Shown piece by piece: positions 26,380 through 35,688 of a DNA stretch of 64,000 nucleotides. The stretch comes from Dehalococcoidia bacterium. Its GTDB lineage: Bacteria > Chloroflexota > Dehalococcoidia > Bin125. The notes under the pieces were generated by a model. It searched no databases and was not told the DNA's origin. It saw nothing but the letters and a program-made list of their open reading frames with translations. Position 1 is the first letter of the stretch. The number at the start of each line of letters is the position of its first letter. Position numbers and translations under genes: made by a program. The stretch is from positions 45,020-109,019 of the forward strand of contig JAJDYG010000012.1 of assembly GCA_022822855.1 (NCBI GenBank), written 5' to 3'.

Positions 26380-27453
26380 TCAGGGAGCGCGTTCGAGGAC
26401 GAGTTGGAACTCCATCACACCCACGTCATCGATCGAGAGGACGCGGAAACCAGTCGGCGGTTCGATGTCGTAATCGGCCAGCGCGATGTCGGTCGCGCCA
26501 ACCACGACGACCAGCCCATCCACATACTGCCCCTCAAGCGCAATCGTGACCGGATTGGTAACGCCATGAAGGTCCAGGGTGCCCTGCACGGTGACGCTCA
26601 GGGCCTCCTCCGCGGTGGGCAACGAATCGATCGGTATCGCCTCCGTCAAGACAAAGGTGGCGAACGGATAGGTATCCGTTTCGATCCCCCGCGTGCGCAG
26701 GGCGCCGTCGCGGAATGACTGGTCGCTCGTGAGCGTCCGCAGGTCTGCCTCGATCGTCACCGAGGTGATTGCAGAGCCATCGAACTCGAGGGCCACTACA
26801 AGGTCACTGGTCCGGCCCACAGCGGTCGTTGTGCCGATGTTGGCCAGTTCCTCGCCGATCCGGTAACCGACGAACGATGTGCCCTGGGAAGACAGAACCC
26901 AGGTGCCGGCGAGGTCGGAGAGTTCCGGCGCCTCGGAAACCACCACCTCTTGCTCAGCCTGCTGGCCTGCCTCCTGCCCGGCCTGCTGAGATTGCTGCTG
27001 CTGAGCCTGCTCACCCTGCGCTTGCTGGCTTGCCCGCTGCTCTTCGGCCTGTTGGCTTGCCTGAGCCGGTTGAGCTTGCTCTGACTGTTCCTGGCCGTCC
27101 CCGGTGGCAACGGACTCCTGCTGCTCAGCTTCCGCTTGCTCGGGTTCGGCGTCGGAGGTTGAGGCGCTTTGCTGCTCCTGGGCGGCAGCCGCCTGCGCGG
27201 GTTCGTCTTCCTGGGCCGCTGCCTGTCCGGCCTGCTCTTCGGTCTGCGACTGCTCCGGCTCGGTCTGCCGTTGCGACTGTTGCTCCTCGCGCACCGACTC
27301 TACGGCGGACTCGATCGTGGCCGGCGGAGGCGCACTGTCGAAGATGCCCGCCTGCCACAGGACGATCAGGAGCACGGCCAGCAACACACCGGCCATGACC
27401 AGAGCGAGGGCGAACAGCCTCCGCGGCCCGAGATTCAACAACTGGCTGATCAT
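26380..27453 (-). CDS. YceI-domain lipocalin-like protein, membrane anchored
   Basis: A 357-residue protein. A transmembrane helix lies at about 14-36 (LFALALVMAGVLLAVLLIVLW). A very Gln/Ala/Glu-rich linker follows to about 165, and the C-terminal 190 residues form a YceI domain (GTWVLSSQGTSFVGYRIGEEL, TLTSDQSFRDGALRTRGIE, VQGTLDLHGVTNPVTIALEG). YceI barrels bind long isoprenoid or fatty ligands. The anchored form places the barrel outside the membrane. It follows ftsY by 26 bp. The linker resembles those at 9281 and 18664. Confidence 0.88.
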   Translation of the reverse strand: MISQLLNLGPRRLFALALVMAGVLLAVLLIVLWQAGIFDSAPPPATIESAVESVREEQQSQRQTEPEQSQTEEQAGQAAAQEDEPAQAAAAQEQQSASTSDAEPEQAEAEQQESVATGDGQEQSEQAQPAQASQQAEEQRASQQAQGEQAQQQQSQQAGQEAGQQAEQEVVVSEAPELSDLAGTWVLSSQGTSFVGYRIGEELANIGTTTAVGRTSDLVVALEFDGSAITSVTIEADLRTLTSDQSFRDGALRTRGIETDTYPFATFVLTEAIPIDSLPTAEEALSVTVQGTLDLHGVTNPVTIALEGQYVDGLVVVVGATDIALADYDIEPPTGFRVLSIDDVGVMEFQLVLERAP

Positions 27454-27479
27454 GCCGGACTCCTCAACTCGTGGAGCGT

Positions 27480-28481
27480 CTAATCGTCGGACAACAGGGC
27501 GTCGACAAAAGCTTCGGCATCGAACGGCGCGATGTCGCCCAGGCGCTCGCCGGTTCCGGCGAACTGCACCGGGATCCCGAGCTCCTCGGCGATGGCAAAG
27601 ACGATCCCGCCCTTGCTGGTTCCGTCGAGCTTGGCCAGGCAGACCGCCGTGACGCCGGTCGCCTGCGAGAATTGGCGCGCCTGGCTGAGTGCGTTCTGAC
27701 CGCTGGTTGCGTCGATCACGAGGAGGACTTCATGCGGAGCGCCGGGATGCCTGGTCTCGACGACCCGGCGAACTTTGCCGAGCTCGGCCATCAGATTGCG
27801 CTGGGTCTGGAGGCGTCCCGCCGTATCGATCAGGACGACATCCGCGCCTCTGGATATGCCGGCCTCCAGCGCGTCGTAGGCAACGGCGCCGGGATCCGAC
27901 CCCTGCCGATGCGCGATCACCGGAGCGTTGATGCGTTCTCCCCAGGTCTGGAGCTGCTCGATCGCTGCAGCGCGGAACGTATCGGCCGCGGCGAGCACGA
28001 CGGATTTGCCTGCCTCCTGGTAGGCATGGGCAAGCTTGGCGATCGACGTGGTTTTGCCCGCTCCATTGACCCCGACAACCAGAACCACATGCGGCGTCGG
28101 CTGCGCGGACTCGCCGTTATGTCCGCCCCAGAGCGAACCATTCGCGCTCGGTTGCTCCAGCCCGGAGACCATGCGATCGCGCAGCAGGGAACGAATGGCG
28201 GCAGCATCCTTGCCGGCGGCCGATTCGCGCAGCTCCTCTACCCAGCGCGCCGACGTGCTGCCGCCGATGTCGCCGAGAATCAGCGTCTCTTCCAGTTCTT
28301 CCCAGAAGTCCTCATCAACGCGCGAGCGAGAAAAGATGCGCCGCAACGCGCCAAGCTGGCCTCGCTTGGTGTTGGCAACGCTGCGCTGGTACTCCTCGCG
28401 AACCTCCTGCACTTCCTGTGCGTCATCCGCGCCGTCCTCTTCGCCCCGGTCCTTGCGAAAGCGCCGAAACAGCTTGACCAT
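27480..28481 (-). CDS. ftsY: Signal recognition particle receptor FtsY
   Basis: A 333-residue SRP GTPase that docks ribosome-nascent chain complexes at the membrane. It has an N-terminal charged helix, the NG domain with G1 [10 protein letters not shown], the insertion-box [13 protein letters not shown]3 IDTAGRLQ, G4 [10 protein letters not shown] and closing [11 protein letters not shown]. The acidic A domain is short (about 40 residues), as in many Gram-positive and Chloroflexota forms. It partners with the ffs RNA near 42.6 kb; no ffh is in the window. Its ATG overlaps the upstream esterase stop by one base. It belongs to the common rnc-smc-ftsY gene order, here with an esterase inserted. 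Confidence 0.97.
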   Translation of the reverse strand: MVKLFRRFRKDRGEEDGADDAQEVQEVREEYQRSVANTKRGQLGALRRIFSRSRVDEDFWEELEETLILGDIGGSTSARWVEELRESAAGKDAAAIRSLLRDRMVSGLEQPSANGSLWGGHNGESAQPTPHVVLVVGVNGAGKTTSIAKLAHAYQEAGKSVVLAAADTFRAAAIEQLQTWGERINAPVIAHRQGSDPGAVAYDALEAGISRGADVVLIDTAGRLQTQRNLMAELGKVRRVVETRHPGAPHEVLLVIDATSGQNALSQARQFSQATGVTAVCLAKLDGTSKGGIVFAIAEELGIPVQFAGTGERLGDIAPFDAEAFVDALLSDD

Positions 28482-29146
28482 CAGTCGCCTGACCGTTCAC
28501 TCAGCAGTCGCTCGGTCAGCCAGGCGGAGAGGTCGTGCATGCTCTGGCGACCGATCTCGTGCTGCATTGCGTACTCGCGATAGTCGAGGTTCATGTTCAT
28601 CGCCTGCAGACGGTCCCGCGAATTTCTGCCGCGATCAATCTCGACCAGCGGATCGTTGGTCCCATGCTGGACCAGCAAGGGCAGATCCGCGGCGTCGGGA
28701 TGGACATCGTCCGCCGCGTCATCGGAGAGCCATGTTGAGAGCATCGCGGCTCCCTGCCAGCGATGCGGCTCGCTCAACGCCAGGCGGTAGGCCAGGAATC
28801 CGCCCTGAGAAAACCCCATCAACGCCAGGCGATCTGTGTCAACGTCGTAACGCTCGCATGCCTCATCGATGAAGGTCGACAGCGATCCGGCGACCCGCTC
28901 GAGTTCGCCGTCGATCGGGCGATCGTTCGGGCCGCGCTTCATCCAGGTGAACATTGGGGCGTAGGAGTATGGCGCTCCTTCGAGACGAAACTCGGCCTGC
29001 GGACAGATCACCTGCAGCTTCCCGTCGGCCAGCATCGGCGCGAGGGGTGCGAGGTCTTGGCAATGTGCGCCATGCCCGTGCAAGGCGATGAGAGTTGGGT
29101 GAGGTCCTGAGCCAGCAGGGTTCCAGGCGGCGTGAACGAATTGCAT
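28481..29146 (-). CDS. Carboxylesterase/phospholipase-type alpha/beta hydrolase
   Basis: A 221-residue serine hydrolase of the small carboxylesterase family. Motifs: ALHGHGAHCQDLAPLA, nucleophile GFSQGGFLAYRLA, the acid region QHGTNDPLVEIDRG, and a C-terminal helical His region (QHEIGRQSMHDLSAWL) supplying the third triad residue. Members hydrolyse short acyl or lysophospholipid esters. The gene sits between smc and ftsY and overlaps ftsY by one base, so it is expressed with them, although no functional link is known. Confidence 0.88.
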   Translation of the reverse strand: MQFVHAAWNPAGSGPHPTLIALHGHGAHCQDLAPLAPMLADGKLQVICPQAEFRLEGAPYSYAPMFTWMKRGPNDRPIDGELERVAGSLSTFIDEACERYDVDTDRLALMGFSQGGFLAYRLALSEPHRWQGAAMLSTWLSDDAADDVHPDAADLPLLVQHGTNDPLVEIDRGRNSRDRLQAMNMNLDYREYAMQHEIGRQSMHDLSAWLTERLLSERSGD

Positions 29147-29202
29147 GGGCCTCAGGTTAGGGCAGACCCGGCAGCGGACAGGCTCGCCAGGTCAGCGGGT
29201 CG

Positions 29203-32200
29203 TCAGGAGTTCGTTTGAGGCAGTTGATCGAGCCGCACCGAGAGCAGCCGGCTGACGCCAGCCGCGCCCATCGTGACTCCGTAGATGCTGTCGGCCTGTT
29301 CGATCGTGCGGCGATTGTGCGTGATGAGCACGAACTGCGTGTGCCGGGCTCGCTCCTTGAGCGCCGTCACGAAGCGCTCAACGTTCGCTTCGTCCAGTGC
29401 AGCGTCAACTTCGTCAAGGATGCAGAAGGGTGCGGGACGCACTTCGAGCAAGGCAAAGAGCAGCGCAATCGCAGTCAATGCGCGCTCGCCGCCGGACAAC
29501 AGGCCGAGCGTGGAGACTCGCTTACCCGGCGGCTGGGCCCGGATGTCAACACCCAGGCTCGGCCGATCCGGAACCGTGTCCAGGTCCTCGGGGTCGGCCG
29601 GCGAATCGTCGGTGAGGACGAGTTCGGCTCGGCCGCCTCTGAACATGAGCTGGAAGTAGTGCTGGAAGGCTGCATTGACCTGGTTACAGGCGTCGCGGAA
29701 CTTCCGATCGATCAAGGTCTCAAGATCCCGTTCCGCCAGCCGCAGCGCCGCCTCGGTTGACTCGAGGTCAGAGATTTGCTCCTCCATGCTCCGCCAACGA
29801 TCTTCCTCAGCAGCAAATTCCGCCGACGCTCCCGGGTCGACCGGACCAATCCGTTGCAGCTTTGAGCGCAGTTCGTCCACCGACTCCTTGAGTTTGCTGA
29901 CCGGCGGGTCCGCAACAGCCACGGCCGTGGTTGCCGCTTGGCCGGTTTCGCGTCCGGCTCCGTTGCCGGATGCGTGGGCGACGCCGTTGCTCCCGTTGAG
30001 TTTCAGACTCTGTTGCGCCGGAAGCCGGGCCGCAGCAATAGACACACCTTCGGCCGCCGCTTCCGCCGCCAGACGCGCGCGTGCCGATTCCGTCTCTCTG
30101 AGGGAGGCTGAGGCCTCGACATCTTGCCGCTCTGCGAGCAAGCGTGAGTGTTGGGCTTGTTCGAGAGTGGCGGCTGCCTCGGCGCGTCGGCTATCGAGCA
30201 TCCGTAGATGTTCCTGAGCCCCTTGATGCGCTTCGGTGTCCGAGGCTGCCGTTGCAGCAGTTTCCAACAGCGGCTCTCGCTGGCGAATCGCCGTTTCCAC
30301 CGCCGCGAGCTCCCGGCGAAGCGAGTACAGACGGGCTCTGTCGGCACGCGCGCGTTCACGGGCCGCTGACTGCGCGCGAGCCTCCGCCAGGTCCGCCGCG
30401 CATCGGTCGCGTTCCTGTTCGAGTCGTGTGATTTCGACCGAGTCCGTCTCCTGCGCCGCTCTCAGCCGTCGCGCGGACTCCTGCATGTCCTGCCGAGCCT
30501 GTTTCAGCTCCGCTCGCAGTTTGCGGACTTCGATTTCGTCGGCGCGTTGCTGAGCGATTGCCGCAGACCGCTGGCGAATCACCGTCTCTCGCTCCAGCCG
30601 GCTTGCTGTCGCGCTGCTCTGAGCAGCTTCGAGTCGTGCGGCCGCCGCGGAGCTGGACTGCTCCAGGACGGACAGGGTCGGAGCCGCTCCGATCGCTTGC
30701 TCGACCTCATACAACCGATCGCTGAGCTGATCTCTCTCCGCCTCCAGAGCCTGCAACTGCTCGCGCAGCCTTCGGGCTCCGGGCCGCGATCCTCCAGCCT
30801 GAACGACGCCATTGGGTCGGACGACAATCCCGTGTGCGGTCACGGCCGGTCGGCCTCCATGCGCTACACGCTTGGCCGCGTTGATGTCATCAACGAACTC
30901 GAACTCCGAGATGACCGACTCGATCAGATCGTTGGCCCGCGCGCGAATCAGCGCCGTCGCCCTCCCTGCATCCGCCTCGAGAATCCTGCCGACATCATCG
31001 ATTGCCTGATCCTGGTCGTCGTGAAGCGCTGCATCCATCAGCTCGCCGAAGATGGCCTCGGCCCGCGCCGGATCGTCAAGCCTCGATTGGACGAGTGCCC
31101 GAAGCGTTTCGGAGTGCTGATCGGCCGAAACGATGGCGTCAATCCGCTGTTCAACTTCCTGTATGCGCCGTTCCAGCTTGATTCCCTGGGCCTTGCGCTC
31201 TTCGGCGGCTTCCCGCTCCCGTTCCAGCACTTGCGCCGCCTGGCGCCGCGCGTCACCGGCCCGTTCAAGCTCAGCCTGCGCGGCCTTGTCGCTGTCATCG
31301 GCCGCTCGTTGGTCAATACCGGAGAGCTCGAGATTGGCGGCGGTTGCCTTCCAACGCCGGACGATCCGCTGGGCCTGTTGGCGAACGTTCTCAATCTCAG
31401 CCAGGGCGCGTTCATGTTGGGCCAGCGCGTCGGCGCGGGCGCGCGCCTCACTGTTGTACTCGCGGCGGGCTGCATCGAGTCGGCCATTCACCTCGTTGAG
31501 CGCATGCCTGGCGGAATCCAGGTCGAGGTTGGGCGAGTCACGCTGCTCTGTCGGCAACTGCGGCGTGAGGGCCTGGACTTCCCGACTCAGCCAGGAGCGC
31601 TGCTGCTGGTCGAGTTCCTGCTGATGCTCAAGGCTGCGCAGCTCCGACCTGGCTGCTCGGATTGCCTCGGCTGCAGACTCGACGGCCCGCCTGGCGGCGG
31701 ATGCTTCACGCTCAATGGCGGCGAGATCATTGGTTGCCTGTTCGCTTCGCAGCTCCGCGGCGCTGCGGGCGGCCGCGGCGGCTTTCGCCGTTTCGTGCCG
31801 CCGTAGGAGCTGCGACTCAACGTCGGCGGCGGCGGCCAGAAAGTATGCGCTCTGGGCGTCACCGAGCTGACGCTGCAAGTCGGCGTGCCGTCTGGCTCGG
31901 CGTGCGGTTCGTTCAAGGCTCTTGAGCCTGGGGGCCAGTTCGTCGCGCAACAGTCGAGCGCGCTCAAGATGCTCCTGTGCTCGCTGGCGTCGGCGGCGAG
32001 ATTCCTCCATCTGATGGCGATGGTGCCTGACTCCGCTGACCTCTTCGATGGCCTGTCGCCGCTCGTGCGGTCGGAGGCGCAACATCTCGTCGACGAGCCC
32101 CTGGTTCATCAGCGCAAAACCGCCGGCGCCCAGACCGCTGCTGCGGAACAGGTCCTGGACGTCACGCAAACGAGCGGTTCTGCCGTTGACGCGGACTTCC

Positions 32201-32529
32201 GACTGTCCGTCGCGGTGCACTCGGCGGACAATCTCCACCTCGGCTGCATCGATGCCGAGCCATTCGTCGGCGTTGTCAAGTTGAATGCGTACCTCTGCAA
32301 AGCCGCTGGGCGCTCGATCGCGACCGCCGGAAAAAACGACGTCTTCGGCCCGCTTGGTCCGTAGGCTGCGACCCGACCCGGCGCCGATCGCCCAGCGCAG
32401 AGCGTCCATGATGTTGGATTTCCCGGAACCGTTGGGTCCGACGATCGCCGTGACCGGCGCGTCAAGCTGCAGGGCCGTTCGCGCGGCGAATGACTTGTAG
32501 CCATGCAGATCGACCGAGCGCAGGCGCAT
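29203..32529 (-). CDS. smc: Chromosome segregation ATPase SMC
   Basis: A 1108-residue SMC, slightly shorter than the usual 1150-1190. Walker A is IVGPNGSGKSNIMDALRW. Long coiled coils at about 165-480 and 600-930 flank a hinge near 490-590 (GRPAVTAHGIVVRPNGVVQAGG). The C-terminal head has the signature LLSGGERALTAIALLFALLE and Walker B FCILDEVDAALDEAN. It works with ScpA/ScpB (not in the window) in chromosome folding. The start is one base overlapping the rnc stop, so it is translationally coupled. Confidence 0.97.
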   Translation of the reverse strand: MRLRSVDLHGYKSFAARTALQLDAPVTAIVGPNGSGKSNIMDALRWAIGAGSGRSLRTKRAEDVVFSGGRDRAPSGFAEVRIQLDNADEWLGIDAAEVEIVRRVHRDGQSEVRVNGRTARLRDVQDLFRSSGLGAGGFALMNQGLVDEMLRLRPHERRQAIEEVSGVRHHRHQMEESRRRRQRAQEHLERARLLRDELAPRLKSLERTARRARRHADLQRQLGDAQSAYFLAAAADVESQLLRRHETAKAAAAARSAAELRSEQATNDLAAIEREASAARRAVESAAEAIRAARSELRSLEHQQELDQQQRSWLSREVQALTPQLPTEQRDSPNLDLDSARHALNEVNGRLDAARREYNSEARARADALAQHERALAEIENVRQQAQRIVRRWKATAANLELSGIDQRAADDSDKAAQAELERAGDARRQAAQVLEREREAAEERKAQGIKLERRIQEVEQRIDAIVSADQHSETLRALVQSRLDDPARAEAIFGELMDAALHDDQDQAIDDVGRILEADAGRATALIRARANDLIESVISEFEFVDDINAAKRVAHGGRPAVTAHGIVVRPNGVVQAGGSRPGARRLREQLQALEAERDQLSDRLYEVEQAIGAAPTLSVLEQSSSAAAARLEAAQSSATASRLERETVIRQRSAAIAQQRADEIEVRKLRAELKQARQDMQESARRLRAAQETDSVEITRLEQERDRCAADLAEARAQSAARERARADRARLYSLRRELAAVETAIRQREPLLETAATAASDTEAHQGAQEHLRMLDSRRAEAAATLEQAQHSRLLAERQDVEASASLRETESARARLAAEAAAEGVSIAAARLPAQQSLKLNGSNGVAHASGNGAGRETGQAATTAVAVADPPVSKLKESVDELRSKLQRIGPVDPGASAEFAAEEDRWRSMEEQISDLESTEAALRLAERDLETLIDRKFRDACNQVNAAFQHYFQLMFRGGRAELVLTDDSPADPEDLDTVPDRPSLGVDIRAQPPGKRVSTLGLLSGGERALTAIALLFALLEVRPAPFCILDEVDAALDEANVERFVTALKERARHTQFVLITHNRRTIEQADSIYGVTMGAAGVSRLLSVRLDQLPQTNS

Positions 32530-33248
32530 CAGGCCAACCTCTCGCGCAGGGAGGCCAGGGCCCGACTCGCCGCGTCCTTCTCGGCAGCTTGCTTGCTTCG
32601 GCCCTGTCCCACGGCCAGTGTGGCGCCGTCGACCGCGACCACGGCGCGGAACGATCGATCGTGCGGTGGTCCGGTTTGCTCGATGATGGAGTAGTTCGGC
32701 TTCGCTCCACTTCGTGACTGGGTCAGCTCCTGCAGCAGCGATTTCGAGTCAACTTGCAGTTCGTCGGGCACGAGTGCCGCAAAGTTCGGCTCCAACAGTC
32801 GCCGCACGACCCTGCGGACTGCTTCCTCTCCGCCATCGAGCCAGATTGCTCCAAGGCTCGCCTCGAGCGCGCGGCTGAGTACCGTCGTTCGGTCGCGCGC
32901 GCCATCATTAGCGATCCCCGCGCCGAGCAGCAGACACGCCCCAAGCCCGATCTCTCTGCCGATCATGCCGAGGGTTTCATTGCGCACGAGTTGCGAGCGC
33001 GCGACCGTCATCCATCCTTCGCTGGCGCGGGGAAACTCCGCATAGAGATGCTGGGCGACGATCGCTCCCAGCACGGCATCCCCGAGAAACTCCAGGCGCT
33101 CGTTTGATTCCAAGCCTGGATCGTTTGCCTCGTTGAGGTATGACCGATGAACCATCGCCTGGCAGAGCAGGCTGAGGTCCGAGAATCGGTACTGGAGCCG
33201 ATCCTGAAGCTGCTCTAGCTGCTGGTCGATGGCGGCGCACATATCCAA
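32529..33248 (-). CDS. rnc: Ribonuclease III (one altered active-site position)
   Basis: A 239-residue RNase III that cleaves double-stranded RNA, for example in rRNA processing. The signature NERLEFLGDAVLG is intact, and a C-terminal dsRNA-binding domain is present (KSLLQELTQSRSGAKPNYSI... GRSKQAAEKDAASRAL). In the second active-site helix, where many enzymes read LADxxEA, this one reads LSRALEA, so the aspartate corresponding to E. coli Asp114 is arginine, while the key Glu remains. This may be tolerated. It heads rnc-smc-esterase-ftsY-YceI. Confidence 0.94.
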   Translation of the reverse strand: MDMCAAIDQQLEQLQDRLQYRFSDLSLLCQAMVHRSYLNEANDPGLESNERLEFLGDAVLGAIVAQHLYAEFPRASEGWMTVARSQLVRNETLGMIGREIGLGACLLLGAGIANDGARDRTTVLSRALEASLGAIWLDGGEEAVRRVVRRLLEPNFAALVPDELQVDSKSLLQELTQSRSGAKPNYSIIEQTGPPHDRSFRAVVAVDGATLAVGQGRSKQAAEKDAASRALASLRERLA

Positions 33249-33313
33249 CTCAGTTTACTCAGCTGATCAAATTCGTCGAAGCGCAAGGCTCGGCAGACGC
33301 AGTAGCGCCTACG

Positions 33314-34603
33314 GTGGAGACAAAAGAAGAAGTACTCAGCCTCATGCAGTCCATCGCGCTCGAGAATCTCCTTGATCGACTGTTCCTGGCGGTCAGCGAA
33401 CGCTCCCCCGCCGCGGATTCACTTCTCCATACGTTATGTCATTCCGCTGCGCTTCACAGAGTTCAGCTCTACGCGGTCGGTGGGCTGGTTCGAGGTCTAC
33501 TGCTGCGAGACAAGATGCCCGGGGAGTCTGTGCTGGACATCGACCTCGCCGTCGACGGCGATCCTGCCCTCTTTCGTTCTGCCCTGGAAGAGGCAGGCGT
33601 TGAGCGGGCGACGATCCACGATCGCTTCGGCACGGCCAGCGTGCAGCTCCGGGACGGTACACGCGTCGATCTGGCCAGGACCAGGAGCGAGCGCTACCCA
33701 TCGCCGGGCGCGCTGCCTATCGTGTCTCCGGCGCCCATTGAGATCGATCTGCAACGACGAGACTTCACGATCAACGCGGCGGCGGTGGTGCTCTCGGGCG
33801 AGCGAGTCGGGGAGCTGATCCATCCGCCACTTGCCATCGAGGATCTGGAACGGCGCCTGGTCCGGACTCTGCATACCCGCTCGTTTCGGGATGATCCGAC
33901 GCGTCTGATACGGGCTGCGAGGTATGCGTCTCGAATTGGCGGGACGATCGAACGGAGGACGGCAGCGGACGGCAGGCGCGATCGCCGGCATCTGCTGAGC
34001 TTGAGCGCCGGGCGGTTCGGCGATGCCTGGCGGCTGTTGCTGAACGAAGCGGACTCGACTGGCGCTCTGGCCTTGGCCCGAGGGCTCAAGATTCCCCAGT
34101 CGCGGGAGCCGCCTTGGATTGTGCCGACCGTGGCTTCGCGCTCTTCGGACAGTCCGGAGCTGTTCTGGGCGTCGATCGGTCTGCTTCAGCGTGATCCTGC
34201 CGTTGTGAGTTGGCTGCCGCGGTCGGTTGGGATGACTGCGCAGGAACGCAAGGCGCTGGAGGCGGGAGCGAGGCTTCGAGGACGCCGGCGCTCCCTGGGT
34301 TCAATGAAGCGGCCGTCGGCGATCGCTGAATTGCTGGGAGCCTTCCCTGACGACGCGCTTCAAGCGGCGGAACGTGTCTGGAGCGGCGCATCGGGCGCGG
34401 CGATTGCACGGTACAGGCGGCGGCGATCCGTGGTTCGGTCGCCGATCTCAGCGGCTCGCCTGATGGAGATTGGCGTTGAGTCCGGACCGGCGATCGGCCG
34501 ATGGCTTGCGATCATCGAAGCGGCGGTCTGGGACGGTGAACTCGATCCCAACGACACGGCGTCTGTTGCACGGATGGAACAGCGGATACGCTACTCGCGA
34601 TGA
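33314..34603 (+). CDS. CCA-adding enzyme / poly(A) polymerase family (class II nucleotidyltransferase)
   Basis: A 429-residue tRNA nucleotidyltransferase-family protein that would add or repair the 3' CCA. The catalytic head shows AVGGLVRGLLL, the carboxylates in LDIDLAVDGD, and RRDFTINAAAV. The RNA/nucleotide-specificity region is DLERRLVRTLHTRSFRDDPTRLIRAARYASRIG. The C-terminal half is helical and has no HD domain. The GTG at 33314 has no clear Shine-Dalgarno; an ATG at 33344 is an alternative. It is divergent from rnc, and its stop overlaps the next gene by 4 bp. The tRNA genes here encode CCA, so repair is a likely role. Confidence 0.88.
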   Translation: METKEEVLSLMQSIALENLLDRLFLAVSERSPAADSLLHTLCHSAALHRVQLYAVGGLVRGLLLRDKMPGESVLDIDLAVDGDPALFRSALEEAGVERATIHDRFGTASVQLRDGTRVDLARTRSERYPSPGALPIVSPAPIEIDLQRRDFTINAAAVVLSGERVGELIHPPLAIEDLERRLVRTLHTRSFRDDPTRLIRAARYASRIGGTIERRTAADGRRDRRHLLSLSAGRFGDAWRLLLNEADSTGALALARGLKIPQSREPPWIVPTVASRSSDSPELFWASIGLLQRDPAVVSWLPRSVGMTAQERKALEAGARLRGRRRSLGSMKRPSAIAELLGAFPDDALQAAERVWSGASGAAIARYRRRRSVVRSPISAARLMEIGVESGPAIGRWLAIIEAAVWDGELDPNDTASVARMEQRIRYSR

Positions 34604-34968
34604 CTACTGATGTTCCCTCGACAGAGGACACGCCTGAGGAGACTTGGCCCTGTTCGGTCTGCGGCGAGCCTGCAGCGCCGGACGCTCGTTCCGACTGTTA
34701 CCGCTGCGGCGAATACTTTCATCTGAGGCTGACAACGACGGCGAGCGGGCCGGACTGCGGCGACGTGTGGATCGACGACGAGGTGATGGCCCTGCAGTTC
34801 GCCTGCCGGACGTGCCTGGCCGAGCAGGCTGGTGAGTCGGATCCAGAAGCTGCGGGCCCAACGCCGCCAGTGCAACCGCTAGTGCAGGAGGAGCCGGTTC
34901 AGCGACCGCGGGCGCGCCGGGCTTCAGGCGGCGCGACGGCGCGCGATCTCGCCCGGCGGAGACGCTAG
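34600..34968 (+). CDS. Small protein with PHD/RING-like zinc finger
   Basis: A 122-residue protein. Residues about 17-75 carry CSVC, CYRCGEYFH, a lone Cys (PDCGDVW) and CRTC, an order reminiscent of cross-brace (PHD/FYVE/RING-like) fingers. The C-terminal third is Pro/Arg-rich and probably disordered. It overlaps the CCA-enzyme stop by 4 bp and is followed directly by a small membrane protein, so the three form an operon. The function is unknown; protein or RNA binding is plausible. Confidence 0.72.
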   Translation: MTTDVPSTEDTPEETWPCSVCGEPAAPDARSDCYRCGEYFHLRLTTTASGPDCGDVWIDDEVMALQFACRTCLAEQAGESDPEAAGPTPPVQPLVQEEPVQRPRARRASGGATARDLARRRR

Positions 34969-34969
34969 G

Positions 34970-35269
34970 ATGCCTCGCCAGCGTCCTCGGCGGCGGCGCA
35001 AGAGAGGTGCGGCAGCAGCGGCCGAACCGGCTGCGTCTGCGGGGGCATCGCAGATCGAGCGGGTTGAGGAGTCGAGACGCCGCTGGTGGTTGCCGACGGC
35101 TGGGGTGGTGACGGCGATGGGTCTGGGGATGTGGATCGGCTGGGCGTTTTCGGATTTCGGCGGGCTCGTGGAGCAGATCGTTCTCTGGATTGGCGTGCTG
35201 ATGGCGGGTCTGGGCGGCGGGCGCCTGTTCAGACGCTCGCTCCAACGACGCCGTGACCAGCCTCGTTAG
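34970..35269 (+). CDS. Small membrane protein
   Basis: A 99-residue protein with a very basic N-terminus (MPRQRPRRRRKRG), two hydrophobic segments at about 41-60 and 66-85 (WLPTAGVVTAMGLGMWIGWAF and IVLWIGVLMAGLGGG), and a basic tail. It starts one base after the preceding stop and ends tail to tail with the PPOX gene, overlapping by 4 bp. No family recognised. Confidence 0.68.
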   Translation: MPRQRPRRRRKRGAAAAAEPAASAGASQIERVEESRRRWWLPTAGVVTAMGLGMWIGWAFSDFGGLVEQIVLWIGVLMAGLGGGRLFRRSLQRRRDQPR

Positions 35270-35685
35270 TCCCGAGTCAGGTTGACGCCGCTGCCCTGGA
35301 GTGAATCCAGGCGAATCACGACGGCGGTGCCGGTACGTTCTTCGTCGCGGGATTGCTCCAGCGGGTGCTGGCCTTCCCAGATCTGGTCGCGTTCACCCGC
35401 GTCGGTGGTGACGGCGGCCTGGCCGCGGAAGATGTAGAACTTCCTGGCCGGCATATTGGTGTACATCATGGCGACGGCCGGGTTCTGGGCGATAGCGTCC
35501 AGAGTTGAAGACGACTCGCCGCGTACCCAGATCGCGAGCGCATCGTCGCCGAAGGTCTGCGTGCTGCCGCGAAAACTGACGACCGGTTGCGAGTCGCTGC
35601 TGACCGCGACCATGCACATCGGGAAGCCTTCGTCGAGGGCTCCGTTGACGCGGTCGCGGACTTCTTCGGGAATCACCAGGGGCAT
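35266..35685 (-). CDS. Pyridoxamine 5'-phosphate oxidase-family protein
   Basis: A 139-residue split-barrel flavin-binding protein. Recognisable parts: MCMVAVSSDSQPVVSFRGSTQTF (first strands), LAIWVRGESSSTLDAIAQNPAVAMMY and KFYIFRGQAAVTTD. This small PPOX class includes FMN- or F420-dependent reductases and heme-binding proteins, and the cofactor cannot be told. It starts 3 bp after the GNAT gene, so DinG-GNAT-PPOX form an operon. Confidence 0.85.
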   Translation of the reverse strand: MPLVIPEEVRDRVNGALDEGFPMCMVAVSSDSQPVVSFRGSTQTFGDDALAIWVRGESSSTLDAIAQNPAVAMMYTNMPARKFYIFRGQAAVTTDAGERDQIWEGQHPLEQSRDEERTGTAVVIRLDSLQGSGVNLTRD

Positions 35686-35688
35686 GCG

